NCBI GenBank assembly: GCA_019915135.1
Contig: JAHLMK010000003.1
Location: 558,001-622,000, forward strand
Length of the DNA: 64,000 nt
Reading direction: 5' to 3'
Source: Strobilurus pachycystidiatus
Taxonomy: Eukaryota; Basidiomycota; Agaricomycetes; Agaricales; Physalacriaceae
The translations under genes and the position numbers were made by a program. The notes beneath the pieces were generated by a model, which had not been told where the DNA came from, did not search any database, and worked only from the letters and a program-made list of their open reading frames with translations. Shown here one piece after another: positions 53,320 to 64,000 of the stretch. Within the stretch, counting starts at the first letter, position 1; each line of letters starts with the position of its first letter.

Positions 53320-53545
53320 ATTCTCATCGTGAGCTTGGGCGTCTTTCCACCGGGACGTAGCTCAAGTCCGGCAACTCATCCCACTTCCTTGTCATTGGCC
53401 GAGACGCGTAATCCACCTCGTTTAGAATCCATTACAGCGGGTGCCCCATTTCCCTCAGCGTGAGCAGGCTAAGTGTGGCGTTCGCAGAAAGCCGCCACCC
53501 CCGCTCATCCAGAAGGAGCTCCCGGAGTGTTATCAGACGGATGAG
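53320..53545 (-). pseudogene. F-box/LRR protein, C-terminal fragment with in-frame stop
   Basis: On the minus strand the frame reads TLRELLLDERGWRLSANATL, SLLTLREMGHPL, then a TAA, then WILNEVDYASRPMTRKWDEL and PDLSYVPVERRPSSR before a stop. The LREMGHPLxWIxNEVDYASRPMTRKW pattern is the usual tail of Agaricomycete F-box proteins; compare LREAGRPLEWIASEVDFAYW in the intact gene at 43391-45267. The upstream part including the F-box was not found nearby, so this is a decayed remnant. Confidence 0.6.
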
Positions 53546-53840
53546 CCCTGGATGAGCCGTTTGTGGGTTAGCGGTGGACAGAATTCATTGTCCATTCCAC
53601 CATCTGCCACTGGCGATGAGGTTCGCTCTTCGGCTGCTCTTCGGTATGTGAATATCTTACCCTATGGTGATGATAACTTGATTGTTGTTTGCTACAGAAT
53701 CGGGTACCACTGGCCAGACATGCAGGCCAATATTTGGCCTCGCATGTGCTATCAGGCTGTATTATTATACAACTGCGAAGACACTGATGGCCGTACTCGC
53801 AGTGATCTCTCCGTGCAGCTGCTGGTGGACGGCCTATCAT

Positions 53841-54128
53841 TGTCTGGAACGACTACTGACTTGGGCCGTAGATACATCAAGAATAGGACAGCTTGAACTC
53901 ATATACAAAAGCGGAGTACCGGGACGGTGCTGCAGTAGAGGGACGACTGGAGGCGCGATTTTGCGCGGACGTACAACCAAGTTGAAGGTGGATGTCCTTA
54001 AATGACTGTCTCGAACGACTACTGACTTGGGCCGTAGATACATTATGAATTCGACAACTTGAACTCATATACAAAATCGGAGTACCGGGACGGTGCAGTA
54101 GTAGAAGGACTGGAGGCGCAATGCGCGG
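53841..54128 (+). repeat. Tandem duplication, period 165 bp
   Basis: TGTCTGGAACGACTACTGAC (53841) recurs as TGTCTCGAACGACTACTGAC (54006). The units stay similar through TTGGGCCGTAGATACAT, CTTGAACTCATATACAAAA and GGAGTACCGGGACGGTGC, about 120 bp in all. Confidence 0.8.
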
Positions 54129-55504
54129 ATGCCACAGCCGGGAGGGCAGGGGAGGGCTCGTGGGTGTATAAGGATGGAGCAGGTGTCTCACGCGACGTTT
54201 GAGCGTGTGATGCGGGGTGATAATGGCAGCATGATGGAAGAGGACATGCGACCTCCTCCTCCGAGTCCTTCGCGCGAGAAATGCAGGGCGGAAGCAAGTG
54301 CTGATCATGAGTGATGATGAGGGCGATGGTCCTGATACTAGCGGCGATGAGTAGAGCTCCGAGTCTTTCCATGTTTCGTCCAGTAGCGTCAGCTAAGTTA
54401 CATGATCGCTCTTGTTTTTTCAGATCTTATATCATATGCGCACTTCGTCTGATGTGATCCATGTTAGGAAGTAAACAGGTAGGTGGTGGTGGTGGTGTGA
54501 GACGAAACCGTCCTAATCACTGATGAATTCTAAAGACACTATGAATAATTGCTACATGTCAGAGAATGGTATTCATGTGATGATGCAAGTAAAATACTTG
54601 GGGATTGGCGTAACATGCGAATTGTGATTGCTTGAAATGATATTATATCGAGACCTCGTACACAATGATGAGCCTGGCACTGTTAGCGCCAATGGCTATT
54701 TCAGTCGTGATATCATGAGCCTCAGAGTGTAGGGTCAGCGCTCAGGCCTCAAGTCCGCGGTTCACGAACCGACGAGGAAATTCCGACGCACCAACAGTGC
54801 TTGTCGAAATGACCCGCGGCTATACTCCTTCTGTGACTACAGGTCCAAAGGACAAACACGGCTACCAAGTCTGGACTTTGTGATCACCATGTTACGCTTG
54901 ACTTGACGGCGTAACTGCAGCGACTCTATATCACATCTGATTTTTCTTTGAAAAGGCTCTCGGCCACAATTCACTCAATCGTAAACCGTTGACACCAGGC
55001 TCTACGCCTGCAAGGCTCACGGACTCAAACCGACAAGGGCAAATTCCCGTCCTTGAAGCCGTCCCTCGCGCCACTGATGGACTTCAATCAAAAGACGGCG
55101 CCGCGTGAAGCCGAGTTACGCCGAGTCGAAAATAAAGTCGCGTGTGCCTTGTTTGGAGTCGGAACTTCAACCAATCCAGCTCGTTCAACTCCTTGATCGC
55201 CACCGTGGGTGGTTCTATCAATCAATCAACAAATACAGGGCATGGACCCTCCAGAATCGCCGGACGCAGTGTACTGTAGAATGCTCCAAGTGAGGTCGCA
55301 CGATTGCTCGCACACGTATCGACTCCTGGATATGTTTGAACATCGCACCTACATATATCGGGATCACGTCGCCCAGGGTCCCTCAGGTTGTCGGGAGTAT
55401 ATTATGCTGATTCCTCAGTGCTGTCCTTCGCTAGACAATTCGGATTTGTTTTCGGGTTCCCTCAGGCTTCAGCAACCTAGGCTTTGACCTCTCACAAGAA
55501 GATC
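54129..55504. other. Intergenic, nothing recognised
   Basis: Includes a short (GGT)n run near 54484-54498. The right end is the upstream region of the P450 gene. No coding sequence supported. Confidence 0.4.
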
Positions 55505-57439
55505 ATGCTCAATACCTTTGTCTTTTTTACGCCACCATGGTGGCTCACCCTCACTCTTTCCGCCCTGCTCTTTGCTGGACTCATATTTCGTCCGTTCCCT
55601 TCCGACGCTTACGGGAATAGAGTACCACCAGGACCTCGCCTTCGATATGCCTTCCTGCGCCGCTACCCAGAGCGTGCGTTACATGCATGGGCAGCCAAGT
55701 TCGGGCCTCTCTTCTCGGTACAGATGGGCTCCCAGCTTGTCGTCGTCATCTCGAACGCCGCCATTGCTCGCGATCTTCTAGTGACACATGGTAGTATCTT
55801 CTCGAGCCGCAAGCCCTACTTTATGAAGAACCAGACGATACTCAACGGGCGTGCAATAACCGCTTCGGAATACGACGCGACCTGGTGAGTCTTTAAGCAC
55901 CCATGTTTGACCTCTGATCTGAGACATCCTATTAAAGGCGAAAGCATCGCCGGCTCGCCATGCAACTTTTGACCCACGACGCTGTCGCGAAATACGCTCC
56001 CGTTCTTCATTTCGAAGCCGCTACACTTATCTCATCGCTCTACCATGACACGAAAGCCGGCCTGGAACCGATCAATCCAGCCAACTACGCCGGACGATAT
56101 GCACTCAAGTGAGTGTAATCATGCACGGTCTTCAGGTCTCCCATCTGATGATGAGTACTCCGGTAGCAATATGCTCACAGTCTCTTTTGGCATGCGGACA
56201 GACGCAGTTGAAAATCCACTTGTTGAGCGCGCCTTGGATCTTGCCATGGAATTCATGGATCTCACCGGTACGGGCTGATCCCACTGGCATTCATCAATCT
56301 TCGGCTAGACGGTATCATTTCAGGTCCATGGTCAAACGCTATTGACTTCATCGAGATTCTCCAATATCTACCGACCAGGATGCGCGCACGAGGACGTAAA
56401 CTACACGACGACCTGATCACTGTATACGGACAGATGATCTTGGATGTCAAGCATCGAATGGAGCAGGACAAGAGCGACGTTCCCGATTGTCTCGTCAAGA
56501 CGTTACTGGAGAACCGAGAGGCCGAGAATCTCGATGACGAAGATCTTTGCATGCTATCTGCGGTGTTCACCCTCGGGGGTGTGCATTCGGTATGCTCCTT
56601 CAATGAATTTGGCGGACAAGCGCTCATTAGCTTCACAGACCTCCGGTCTTATTCAATGGTTCATCGCTGTCATGGCCAAATACCCCACTGTACAGCGTAC
56701 CGCGCAGGCTGAAATAGACGACATCATCGGATCAGAAAGGGTTCCGACAGACACAGATGAGCCGCAACTTCAATATGTGCGGTCTGTAATCAAAGAGGTC
56801 TGTTGTTTCCTTTCGTACCGGAAGTCATTCTGACAGGTACCGTATAGGTTCAACGCCTACACGCCCCTTTTTGGATGGCAACGCCGCACTATTCTACCGA
56901 GGATTTTGTGTATCAGGGCATGTATATCCCAAAGCACACTTTGGTGGTTCTGAATTGCTTCACCATCCATCACGACCCCAATCGTTACCCCAATCCGTGA
57001 GTCTTGTCGTTCAACCGTCTGTTCCGCAGCTGACCTTTTTCAGCGACGAATTCGATCCGCTACGTTATGCAGACGATTTACGGTCATGCGGAGAGTCAGC
57101 GAGACTCGTTGATCCAATGAAGCGGGATCACTTCACGTTTGGTGCAGGGTACGTGACTCCGACTCCGACTCCAACTAGCAACTCTCATACATCTGAAGGC
57201 GGAGAATATGCCCTGGTCTGGTCGTTGCAGAGCGGGAGCTATGGTTAGCAATATCCGGGATACTTTGGGCATTTGAAGTATCTGAGGTGGGCGGACAACC
57301 TGTTTCCCTCGAGGAGTACGAGGGTCTTTCTGGACGGAGTCCGATTCCTTATCGTGTCCATCTGCGCCCAAGACAGGATTCGATTGGTCGAATATTGGAG
57401 AAGACACTCAGCCACTACCGACCCGAGTCAATACTGTAG
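55505..57439 (+). CDS. Cytochrome P450 monooxygenase (523 aa)
   Basis: Exons 55505-55884, 55938-56108, 56167-56267, 56324-56589, 56639-56797, 56848-56996, 57044-57148 and 57199-57439 total 1,572 nt with closing phases. The N-terminal membrane anchor (PPWWLTLTLSALLFAGLIF) is followed by the hinge VPPGPRLRYAF. Helix C carries WRKHRRL. The ExxR motif is in IKEVQRLHAPFW, the PERF-like region in FDPLRYADD, and the heme loop in FGAGRRICPG, split by an intron, with the thiolate cysteine present. All conserved landmarks exist, so the enzyme is probably active in the endoplasmic reticulum with a reductase partner. The substrate is unknown. It converges with esterase B, whose stop lies 148 bp away. The start ATG at 55505 is the one that precedes the anchor directly. 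Confidence 0.93.
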
Positions 57440-57587
57440 ATTCGGTTGCCGCCTCGTGTGACGTGTTCTGGCAAGGTTCAAATACTATAAGTAGATTTTC
57501 TATGAGTGTATGACATGGTCGTCTAAGTTGGCCTTGTAGTAGCAGTGTTCACGACAGATGATATATTCATGACCCGGTGCAAGTCAA

Positions 57588-59863
57588 TCAAAGAGGATAT
57601 TTTAAGAGAAGCTTGTTCAACGTCTTCATCTGGACTTTCCTGTAGGTGTCCTCCGTCACGCTGATGGGCACCGCACCGTCATTGAATGTCAACAACTTCC
57701 GCGACTTTGGTGTCCACTTCGGCCAATGAACATCCGTACCGCCGTTTGGATCCAAAGTGGCGACGAAACGTATCAAGTATGGCTGCAAATCACCGCCGGG
57801 GAGAAAAGTGTTGAAGTGCAAGTCGCTCGAGTGGAACGATGCGAGGTTGGGTATACTTTTTAAACGCCTATGGGCTGTGGAATGTCATCAGATATGGACA
57901 GCTGGCACTCAATTGTGGCATACAGTACGAATAAATGTCCTGCTTTCCTGTCATCGCAGAGAAGAAGAACCTCCGAGGAGCTTGGAAAACGTAGTCTCCT
58001 GACAAAGATGCGATCCGCTTGAACTGGGGGTACAGGACATTGGCATCTCCAGTGCCAAAGGGAGAGCCCAGGGAAGATATGTTCGGATACAAGGTCAACA
58101 AACGATCGATGTCGGGCTCTGGAAAGGCCTTGAACATCTCCGTTTGCATGTACTCTTTCATGTCCGCGTCCGTCCTTTCCATGGCATTCAGCAAAATCTC
58201 ACAGCTTGCCGCTCATTGACTCACGTAATGTTGCGCTGGGCCAGGGAGAACAGAGTGCCTTCGTCATCACAGTCACCTATCCAACGCCGACATCATCATC
58301 AGATTCATCAAGTGGGAAAAGCAGAAGCGCAACATAGCCGACGTACCACTGACCACAGGAATTCTCGCAATCTTTCCGCACTTTACGAGGTCGTAGGCGT
58401 TTTGGGGGAACAGAATGCCATCCGTTCGAGGCATGTAGGCGAGGCTCAATGACTGAGAGAAACATTCAGTAGGTGCCGCCGCCACCAACGGCAGAAGCTC
58501 ACGTACTTGGAAGTCAAAAATGGTAGGAGACTTGTCAGCCGCTGCCTTCAGTGTGTCATAGGGCACGGTGCGAAGACAGGCAAGAGTATCGTTCGACCCC
58601 GTGCAGCCGGTCTCATCTACAAGTGCATCATAGTCTACAGACGGCTTAGATAAGGCCAATCTTCACTGTGTAATGGTTCATACTCACATTGCTGACCAAT
58701 CTCTAGATCTCCAGAGGGAACTGGTGATCCTGACTGCATGAAGGCAGCTCGGAACAGTCCTTCAGTGTCGCCTCCATTGATCAGCATTTGCAGAGAAACT
58801 GAGATTGCACCCGCCGATTCGCCCCAACTACATTTGAACAGATTAGCACCACCTCCGTAGGCACCGTGAGAGTGAGGGACGCACATTGTAACCTTAGTTG
58901 GATCACCCCCAAAAGCTGTGATGTATTTCTGGACCCATCGTAGTGCTAACCGTTCTTGACGCTTGTCAGTCTGTCAAGTCGAGAAACGCGTGACATGTGG
59001 GCTTACGGTCATACAATCCCAGATTCCCTACCCCAGCTTCTTTGACCTCCTTGCCTGGAAGGAATCCAAAGGCTAGGGACGCAATGAGAACTCGAAGATC
59101 GTATCGTTTGAAGATGATACGAACCAGAAAGGCGATAATTCATCGATACAAAGATGATAGGTTGCCCGATTGCTATAGAGCGCTCAACAACAACACTGCC
59201 ATCGTTAAGAATAGTTGTTCCCTGCTCGAAACCGCCTGAGAAAACGTCAGATTACAATATGACAAACGATTCAGAGGACGTACCGCCATAGATCCACTAT
59301 CAACCCGCCATTCAACGTTAGCGTCACATCATTGAACATCCAATGTAGTCGGGACTAACCACTACGATTGGCAAGTTGGCGGGGATTGAATTGGGTGTGA
59401 TGACATTGAGGCTCAAGCCTTCGATGTTCCGTGAGACACAGAGTCACCTTGGAGAATGTACGCACAGTCTTCGCCATCGGTGAAGGGAGGGCCAGCTGTT
59501 CCAGCGAGCACTTGCAGCGTAGCGAGTGGCAGACCAGAAATGTTCGCCGGTGTTCCGACTTGTTGAGGGCAGGCTGTTCCATACGCAGTGGCATTGATTG
59601 CGCCGGTGTAAGCGTCCACGGCCTCAGGAAGATTGAGGCGAAGGCTCCCTATACTGAGACCTTGTCAGCTTTGGGGCTGCGACAGTTCAAGGGTCGTAGA
59701 CATACGGTGGCTTGCCATAAGGGATCCCAAGAAATTGATGGACGGATCCCGACGCGTTCCCCGTCACCGTGGCAGCGTCCACGGTTACAACAGGGGATTG
59801 CGCCGACGTCCGTGCGACTTGAAGAGCGAGTGAGAGATAGAGTGCACTGGTGGGAGTAAGCAT
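57588..59863 (-). CDS. Secreted type-B carboxylesterase/lipase B
   Basis: A paralogue of the gene at 41072-43353 in opposite orientation. From ATG 59863 a signal peptide ([20 protein letters not shown]) leads to [20 protein letters not shown], then [20 protein letters not shown] and [20 protein letters not shown]. The serine lies in [15 protein letters not shown] (near 58825), the acid in [12 protein letters not shown] (near 58257), and the end reads [13 protein letters not shown] then [18 protein letters not shown] and [10 protein letters not shown]. Exon borders correspond to those of esterase [20 protein letters not shown] and the [18 protein letters not shown] stretch are nearly identical in both. 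No stop or frameshift was needed in the parts followed. The substrate is unknown. Confidence 0.85.
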
Positions 59864-61561
59864 TTCTTTCAGGTACCGGTTGACAAATTCTTCGACTCTG
59901 AGGTATCTGCTTTAAGTAGTTTGGCCATTCATTTAGTGCGAGCCTGAGCGTTTCAAACAGACCTGGAAAAGGGTGTGCACATTCAAGGCACGATAAGGCT
60001 ACGGGAGTTTGACAAGCGCTAAATGAATGTTTGCGTCGCCGTGAGCCCGCCGTGAGCTGATGGGATCTATGTGGACGCATCTGAATGAGGTCGAGAATGA
60101 GCGCTAAAGCGCTGACAGGCCGCCCGGAACTTGATACATCAAGAATCAGTATGGCATTCGTGATATCAAACTTCGAATCTACCGTAATCGCGTTCCGTTG
60201 AGGCCAATTCAGAATAGATCGGAATGGAGTTGAACCAGACGTGACAGAAAATGCGTCGGAACTGCGTTGGTGGGCCCATTGGCAGGGCCATTGGACCTGA
60301 TCATAAAGCATCCTAACCTGACGACGAATTCATACTCGGTCCGACTCTACACGGAATGCATGCAGTTTCAACACGAGTATCAAATGCCAGCGTGAGACCA
60401 ATACCTACTTACCGAAGGCAAGGGCCCACTGGCACTGGGAATGAACGGAGACTCAGCCGTCGTTCATCAGTGACGAAATGTCCAGCGCGTCAGGAGTCTT
60501 GAAACCAAGGAGAATGCGCATCCAGTGATTTGAAGCTGTGGAGTGGGTGCTGGACGGTGGGGTGATACCCTGAACGACGCACTCGTCAATGCTGTTCGTT
60601 CCGCGAGAACATCACCAAGGCAGGCAGAGATTGTGCCGTAGTGGGTATCAGGATAGTCAGCTATCTACCTTGCCGGTCAATGGCAGGAAGGGCATCTAAT
60701 AGTGGAGGATTTATGGCGGTCGTCTGTGGAAGAAGTCGACAATCGTATTGATCGGTCAGCGGACCGATGACATCCGGCGATCAAAGTCCAATGCACAATT
60801 GACTCGGCATTCTCGGGGGAAGGCGACCGAGAGCGTTTTCAGGCTTTGGTTTCACTTCTCAAATCCACAGAACTCGTCGAGATCTTACGCCCGGCGTACC
60901 ACAACTCACCCTTCTGCTTCACCCGGCGCTTTCTTGGGCGTCGTCCTCGACGTCTGCTATGTTGTTGCTGATGACCGCAGTGGGAAGCTTCTGAAATACG
61001 CTGCGCCGAACGACGACATGACCGACGACAATTCCCACATGGACGCGTTGCTGGCCCCAAGCAGGTATATCCTTCTGGTCGCCGAAGCGCAATAATAATA
61101 ATAATACTGTCTTACGGATGCTGTCTTTTTCACATTCCGAAAGAGGGCGGGACGACAAAGTTGGAAGGCACTCACTGGCACTCTGCGAAGTCTTTTGCCG
61201 CCTGAGAACCACCTTTGAAAGCTTCCAAAGGTTTCCAAAGTGTCAGCCTACGACGGGCGCAAACTGTTGGTCCTCTGGGCTATTCAATGGCAATGACTAT
61301 CAGTCCTGAATAGCGAGTCTTGCTCATACCTGTAGGCTAGTATACCTGGCTAAGTCCTGAGTTTGCCTATCTATTGGGATGCCAGACCAGACGAGGCGCT
61401 CAGAGAGACTGGCCAGCTTTACGAGTATCTACAGTAGCCCAACTTACTCAGTCACCTCGTGGTCTTCGATACCATTCCAAAGGTCACTAATTGCAGGAAA
61501 GAAGTGAGTTGATATTTGAGCGTATACAATTACTATGCGTATAAGTAACCAGCAATAACCA
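59864..61561. other. Intergenic, nothing recognised
   Basis: About 1.7 kb with short frames only. An (AAT)n run lies at 61092-61107. A plus-strand 115-codon frame (60748-61095) shows no domain. The left end is the promoter of esterase B. Confidence 0.4.
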
Positions 61562-64000
61562 CTAGTAATCATATTGTCCATCGTCAACGACAACACTAGG
61601 TTTTGGCTTCGCCTGCTGGACAGTTTTGACAGTGAGGATACCCTTGACGCAGAGAGCCAAATCCTCCGAATAGTCCGAAGACGGCGTGAAGGGCAATCTT
61701 GGAAGAAGGGTGCTCGCTTCGCCAATGAGTTTCAGTAAAGCGGTCTTGTCGCATTGTTCGTGAATCTTCGCGGTGGGCGATACGTCCTTCTGTATCCTGA
61801 CAATCGTCTTGTACGCTTTGCTGGAGTATTTCGTTAGCCACGCGAAGCAAGATTTGCGCTGATATAACTATCGAAGACTCACTTTGTCTGAGTCAATAGA
61901 TCGTCCAGATCGTCATACTCGTCTGATGGACAACCCTTGAGGCGATCCTTGGTCGCTTGCTTATGTCGTAAAGAATCGAGTCGTGCAATGTCCAGGCACA
62001 GGAGCAGATGGACAACAGGACCTAAGAACATGCATCGATACGCGTGGTTCGAGACGCGAACTTGCGAGCACGCCTCGAAGATCTGGTTCCTTGTTCCAGC
62101 CATGCCAGTCTTTGATACACCTTTGCGCCGTCTAGTGACACGTCTATACACGCGCTGAATGAGTGCGGCAGCCGTTTGTTCCTCCTCCGACGGCTCGTGC
62201 GACTGTGACTCCTGAGTTGGGATGATCTCGCGTTCCTCTTCAGCGTTATCAACAAGACGATGTTCTTCGTCACCTTCAGGCAGGGGCACTGAGGCAGGGT
62301 CTATTGAACCATCGGCCTCGAAATTGTCGGCTTGTTCCAGAGAAGGTTCAGGCTGCCGTGTTCCTGCGAATTCAGTCTCGGAAGACCGTCCTTTCAGCAA
62401 ACCAATGACTTCCAGGTGCGACTTCTTGTAGATAAGTTGCCGGACACTTTTTGAAGGGTTGGGCTTCTTCGTGAGTTTTCGCTTCCACAGCAACTGTAAC
62501 ATCTCATCCGCGGGATCATTATCTAACGAACGACGAATGACACGAGCGATGTCGTCCCAGCCATAGGATGCTGCGTCAATATACCTAATGTCGATTGTCA
62601 GTAGGAGCGGATCACCCTGATTGCTATGAGACTCACTCTCGATATAATATGGGGATTGTACGGCCCGGTTTCCTCAGCGCCACGAGTGCCTTGCGGATAG
62701 CTTCTTGCAAAATGCCATTTTGCACGTTGTAACCAACTACTCACGGCTCAGTTATGGTCAGTGTCAGACGGAAAGAGTACGTACGAAGACATATCGCACG
62801 AATACTGAGGAGAGAGTGTCAGTGACTGAGCAGCTGTGGGTTATGGCAAACTCACGTCCGGTCAATGAAGACGTTACGAATGGTCGAAGGCAAGTCGCCT
62901 AACGTCCGCGAGGTCCCATATAGCAGGTATTCTGCGCTGAGGTTAGGTCGATTCGGCATTGTGAGATGAAAGCTTACCGGCAGGTTGACCCCCAGTATAC
63001 ATCTGCTCAAGAAGGAGAGCCACAGGAGAAAACCGGGGGAATCCTGAAGCGAACAGAAACATCCACCCGTTTGGTTGTAGGGTAGGGTCGAAATGCTGCG
63101 CATCCATCTTGAGATACCTCAAGAGCCAACTCTTGGGGACTGTGACGTCGTGGAAATTCCCGGTTTTTGCTCGACTGCATAGAATGAACGAGGAACATAG
63201 ATAATCAATGTAATTGCAGAGTATATTCACGGCAATCGGAAGTTGCTTCCCGATGATGTGTCTGCGATCGATATCAACGAGGACGATCTATAGATATCGA
63301 AAATTATACGCACGCAATGGCCAGTGCACCACCACCCAAAGTAAACCCAGACATGGAGACTAACAGTTCGTGTACAATGAAATTGGTTGACTCGACAAAC
63401 TGAGGCGGTTTGGGCTCCACACGCCAGTAAGGCGCCCGATAAAGGTACTTTGTACTCGTCGCGCGTTTTCGATCGAAGGCGAGCGCAAGAGAGGCGGTCA
63501 TGACAACGTCTGTGAGGAAGCTGACAGGCGGTGATGGAAGAGGATGGGAAGTCCATGTCCTGTGTGGAGGAGGGCGAAGGTCCTGGGAAAATGCGAGAGA
63601 TTGAACCCAGTGCCTAACGATATCGAAGCCTCTCTTGGCCTCCGGTATCTTCGAGATATCAAGGCTCGCTATCGTTCCCAGAGAGTAATGTGGGGGATAT
63701 AGCGCATTGTAGAGACGGCTGATCCAATACCTATGAGAGCGTAAATGACAATGTCCGATGATAACACTGCCAGTTGAAACATACTTTGGTCCTCGCTGCT
63801 CCGTTTGACGGCCAGTGTTTTCCCGCAGATTCTGTAGAATGAGGATCTGCTGTAAATGCACGCGGACACGCTGATTGTAGAATTCCGGATCGATGGCGTC
63901 AGACGTGATGTGATCCTCTGGGCATTCTCTCCTTGGACAAGACTTGGAAACGACATAGGAAAGGCAAGGCAAGAAGGCTTTGCTGTCGTAACAAGCATCG
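61562..64000 (-). CDS. UvrD/TRANK1-like large protein, C-terminal part (5' end beyond window)
   Basis: Several minus-strand exons run from the right edge to the TAG at 61564-61562. Near the edge a small Cys/His motif (CP-RREC-PEDH) and VRVHLQQILILQNL are read, then WISRLYNALYPPHYSLGTIA, IVRHWVQSLAFSQDL and YRAPYWRVEPKPPQFVESTN with a following hydrophobic part. Next come SWLLRYLKMDAQHFDPTLQP and a 200-codon exon (62502-61879) with an acidic linker and an IQ-like motif ALIQRVYRRVTRRR. The last exon ends TVQQAKPKPSVVVDDG. This layout resembles the C-terminal half of the fungal UvrD-like/TPR-ankyrin (TRANK1-type) helicase proteins, as I remember them. The helicase domain itself would lie right of the window. 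The assignment is tentative, but the gene itself is well supported by coding exons and splice sites. Confidence 0.6.

Noticed and set aside
60748..61095. 115-codon plus-strand frame
   Set aside because: No recognisable motif and it ends in a simple AAT repeat; probably chance.

Overview
The window reads as nuclear DNA of a mushroom-forming basidiomycete (Agaricomycetes). The evidence is short introns of about 45-65 nt in almost every gene, families typical of this group (DUF6534 membrane protein, F-box/LRR protein, fungal kinase-like protein, KRE6/SKN1-type GH16, copper-fist factor, CRL-type carboxylesterases, P450), and a Ty3/gypsy pol of the basidiomycete type with the YIDDVPVRGP motif. All gene models come from manual splicing by eye. 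No homology search was possible.

Region 1 (1-17.1 kb) is a nest of retrotransposons. The 3' end of gypsy element A (1-3183) lies inside the pol of a related element B (3184-14473), and B lies inside a Ty1/copia gag-pol read on the minus strand (14474-16788). Both gypsy elements have long LTRs (1678 and 1695 bp). Between pol and the 3' LTR, element B carries about 6 kb with three intron-containing genes: one sense gene with a Cys6 motif (7036-9097) and two antisense genes with their own TATA boxes (9503-10622 and 11075-12581). Element A keeps only a broken copy of one antisense gene. This cargo, bracketed by two hairpin/purine-tract modules, is the most unusual feature of the window.

Region 2 (17.1-36.3 kb) is a segmentally duplicated area built around a small gene family of predicted helical proteins (copies at 17.5 kb, 30-33 kb and 35-36 kb; only the last is intact). 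The first copy and its flank are an inverted duplicate of the second copy and its flank. The second copy has since been split by a 2.1-kb TIR element with a perfect 9-bp target duplication, and its promoter by a 0.95-kb TIR element with an imperfect 8-bp duplication. Host genes lie between the blocks: a DUF6534 membrane protein (20.0-21.9 kb), ribosomal protein eL19 (26.1-26.9 kb) and a conserved hypothetical gene (28.4-29.0 kb).

Region 3 (36.6-64 kb) is ordinary, mostly compact host sequence: two tandem kinase-like genes about 2.6 kb apart, a 72-aa protein, two paralogous carboxylesterases (41-43 kb, plus; 57.6-59.9 kb, minus), an F-box protein, a GH16 beta-glucan synthesis protein, a copper-fist regulator, a UBE2W-like ubiquitin-conjugating enzyme, a cytochrome P450, and the 3' end of a large UvrD/TRANK1-like gene that runs off the right edge. 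Neighbours are often convergent with very short gaps (37 bp between esterase and F-box gene). There is no sign of a functional gene cluster beyond the secretory/oxidative flavour of the esterases and the P450.
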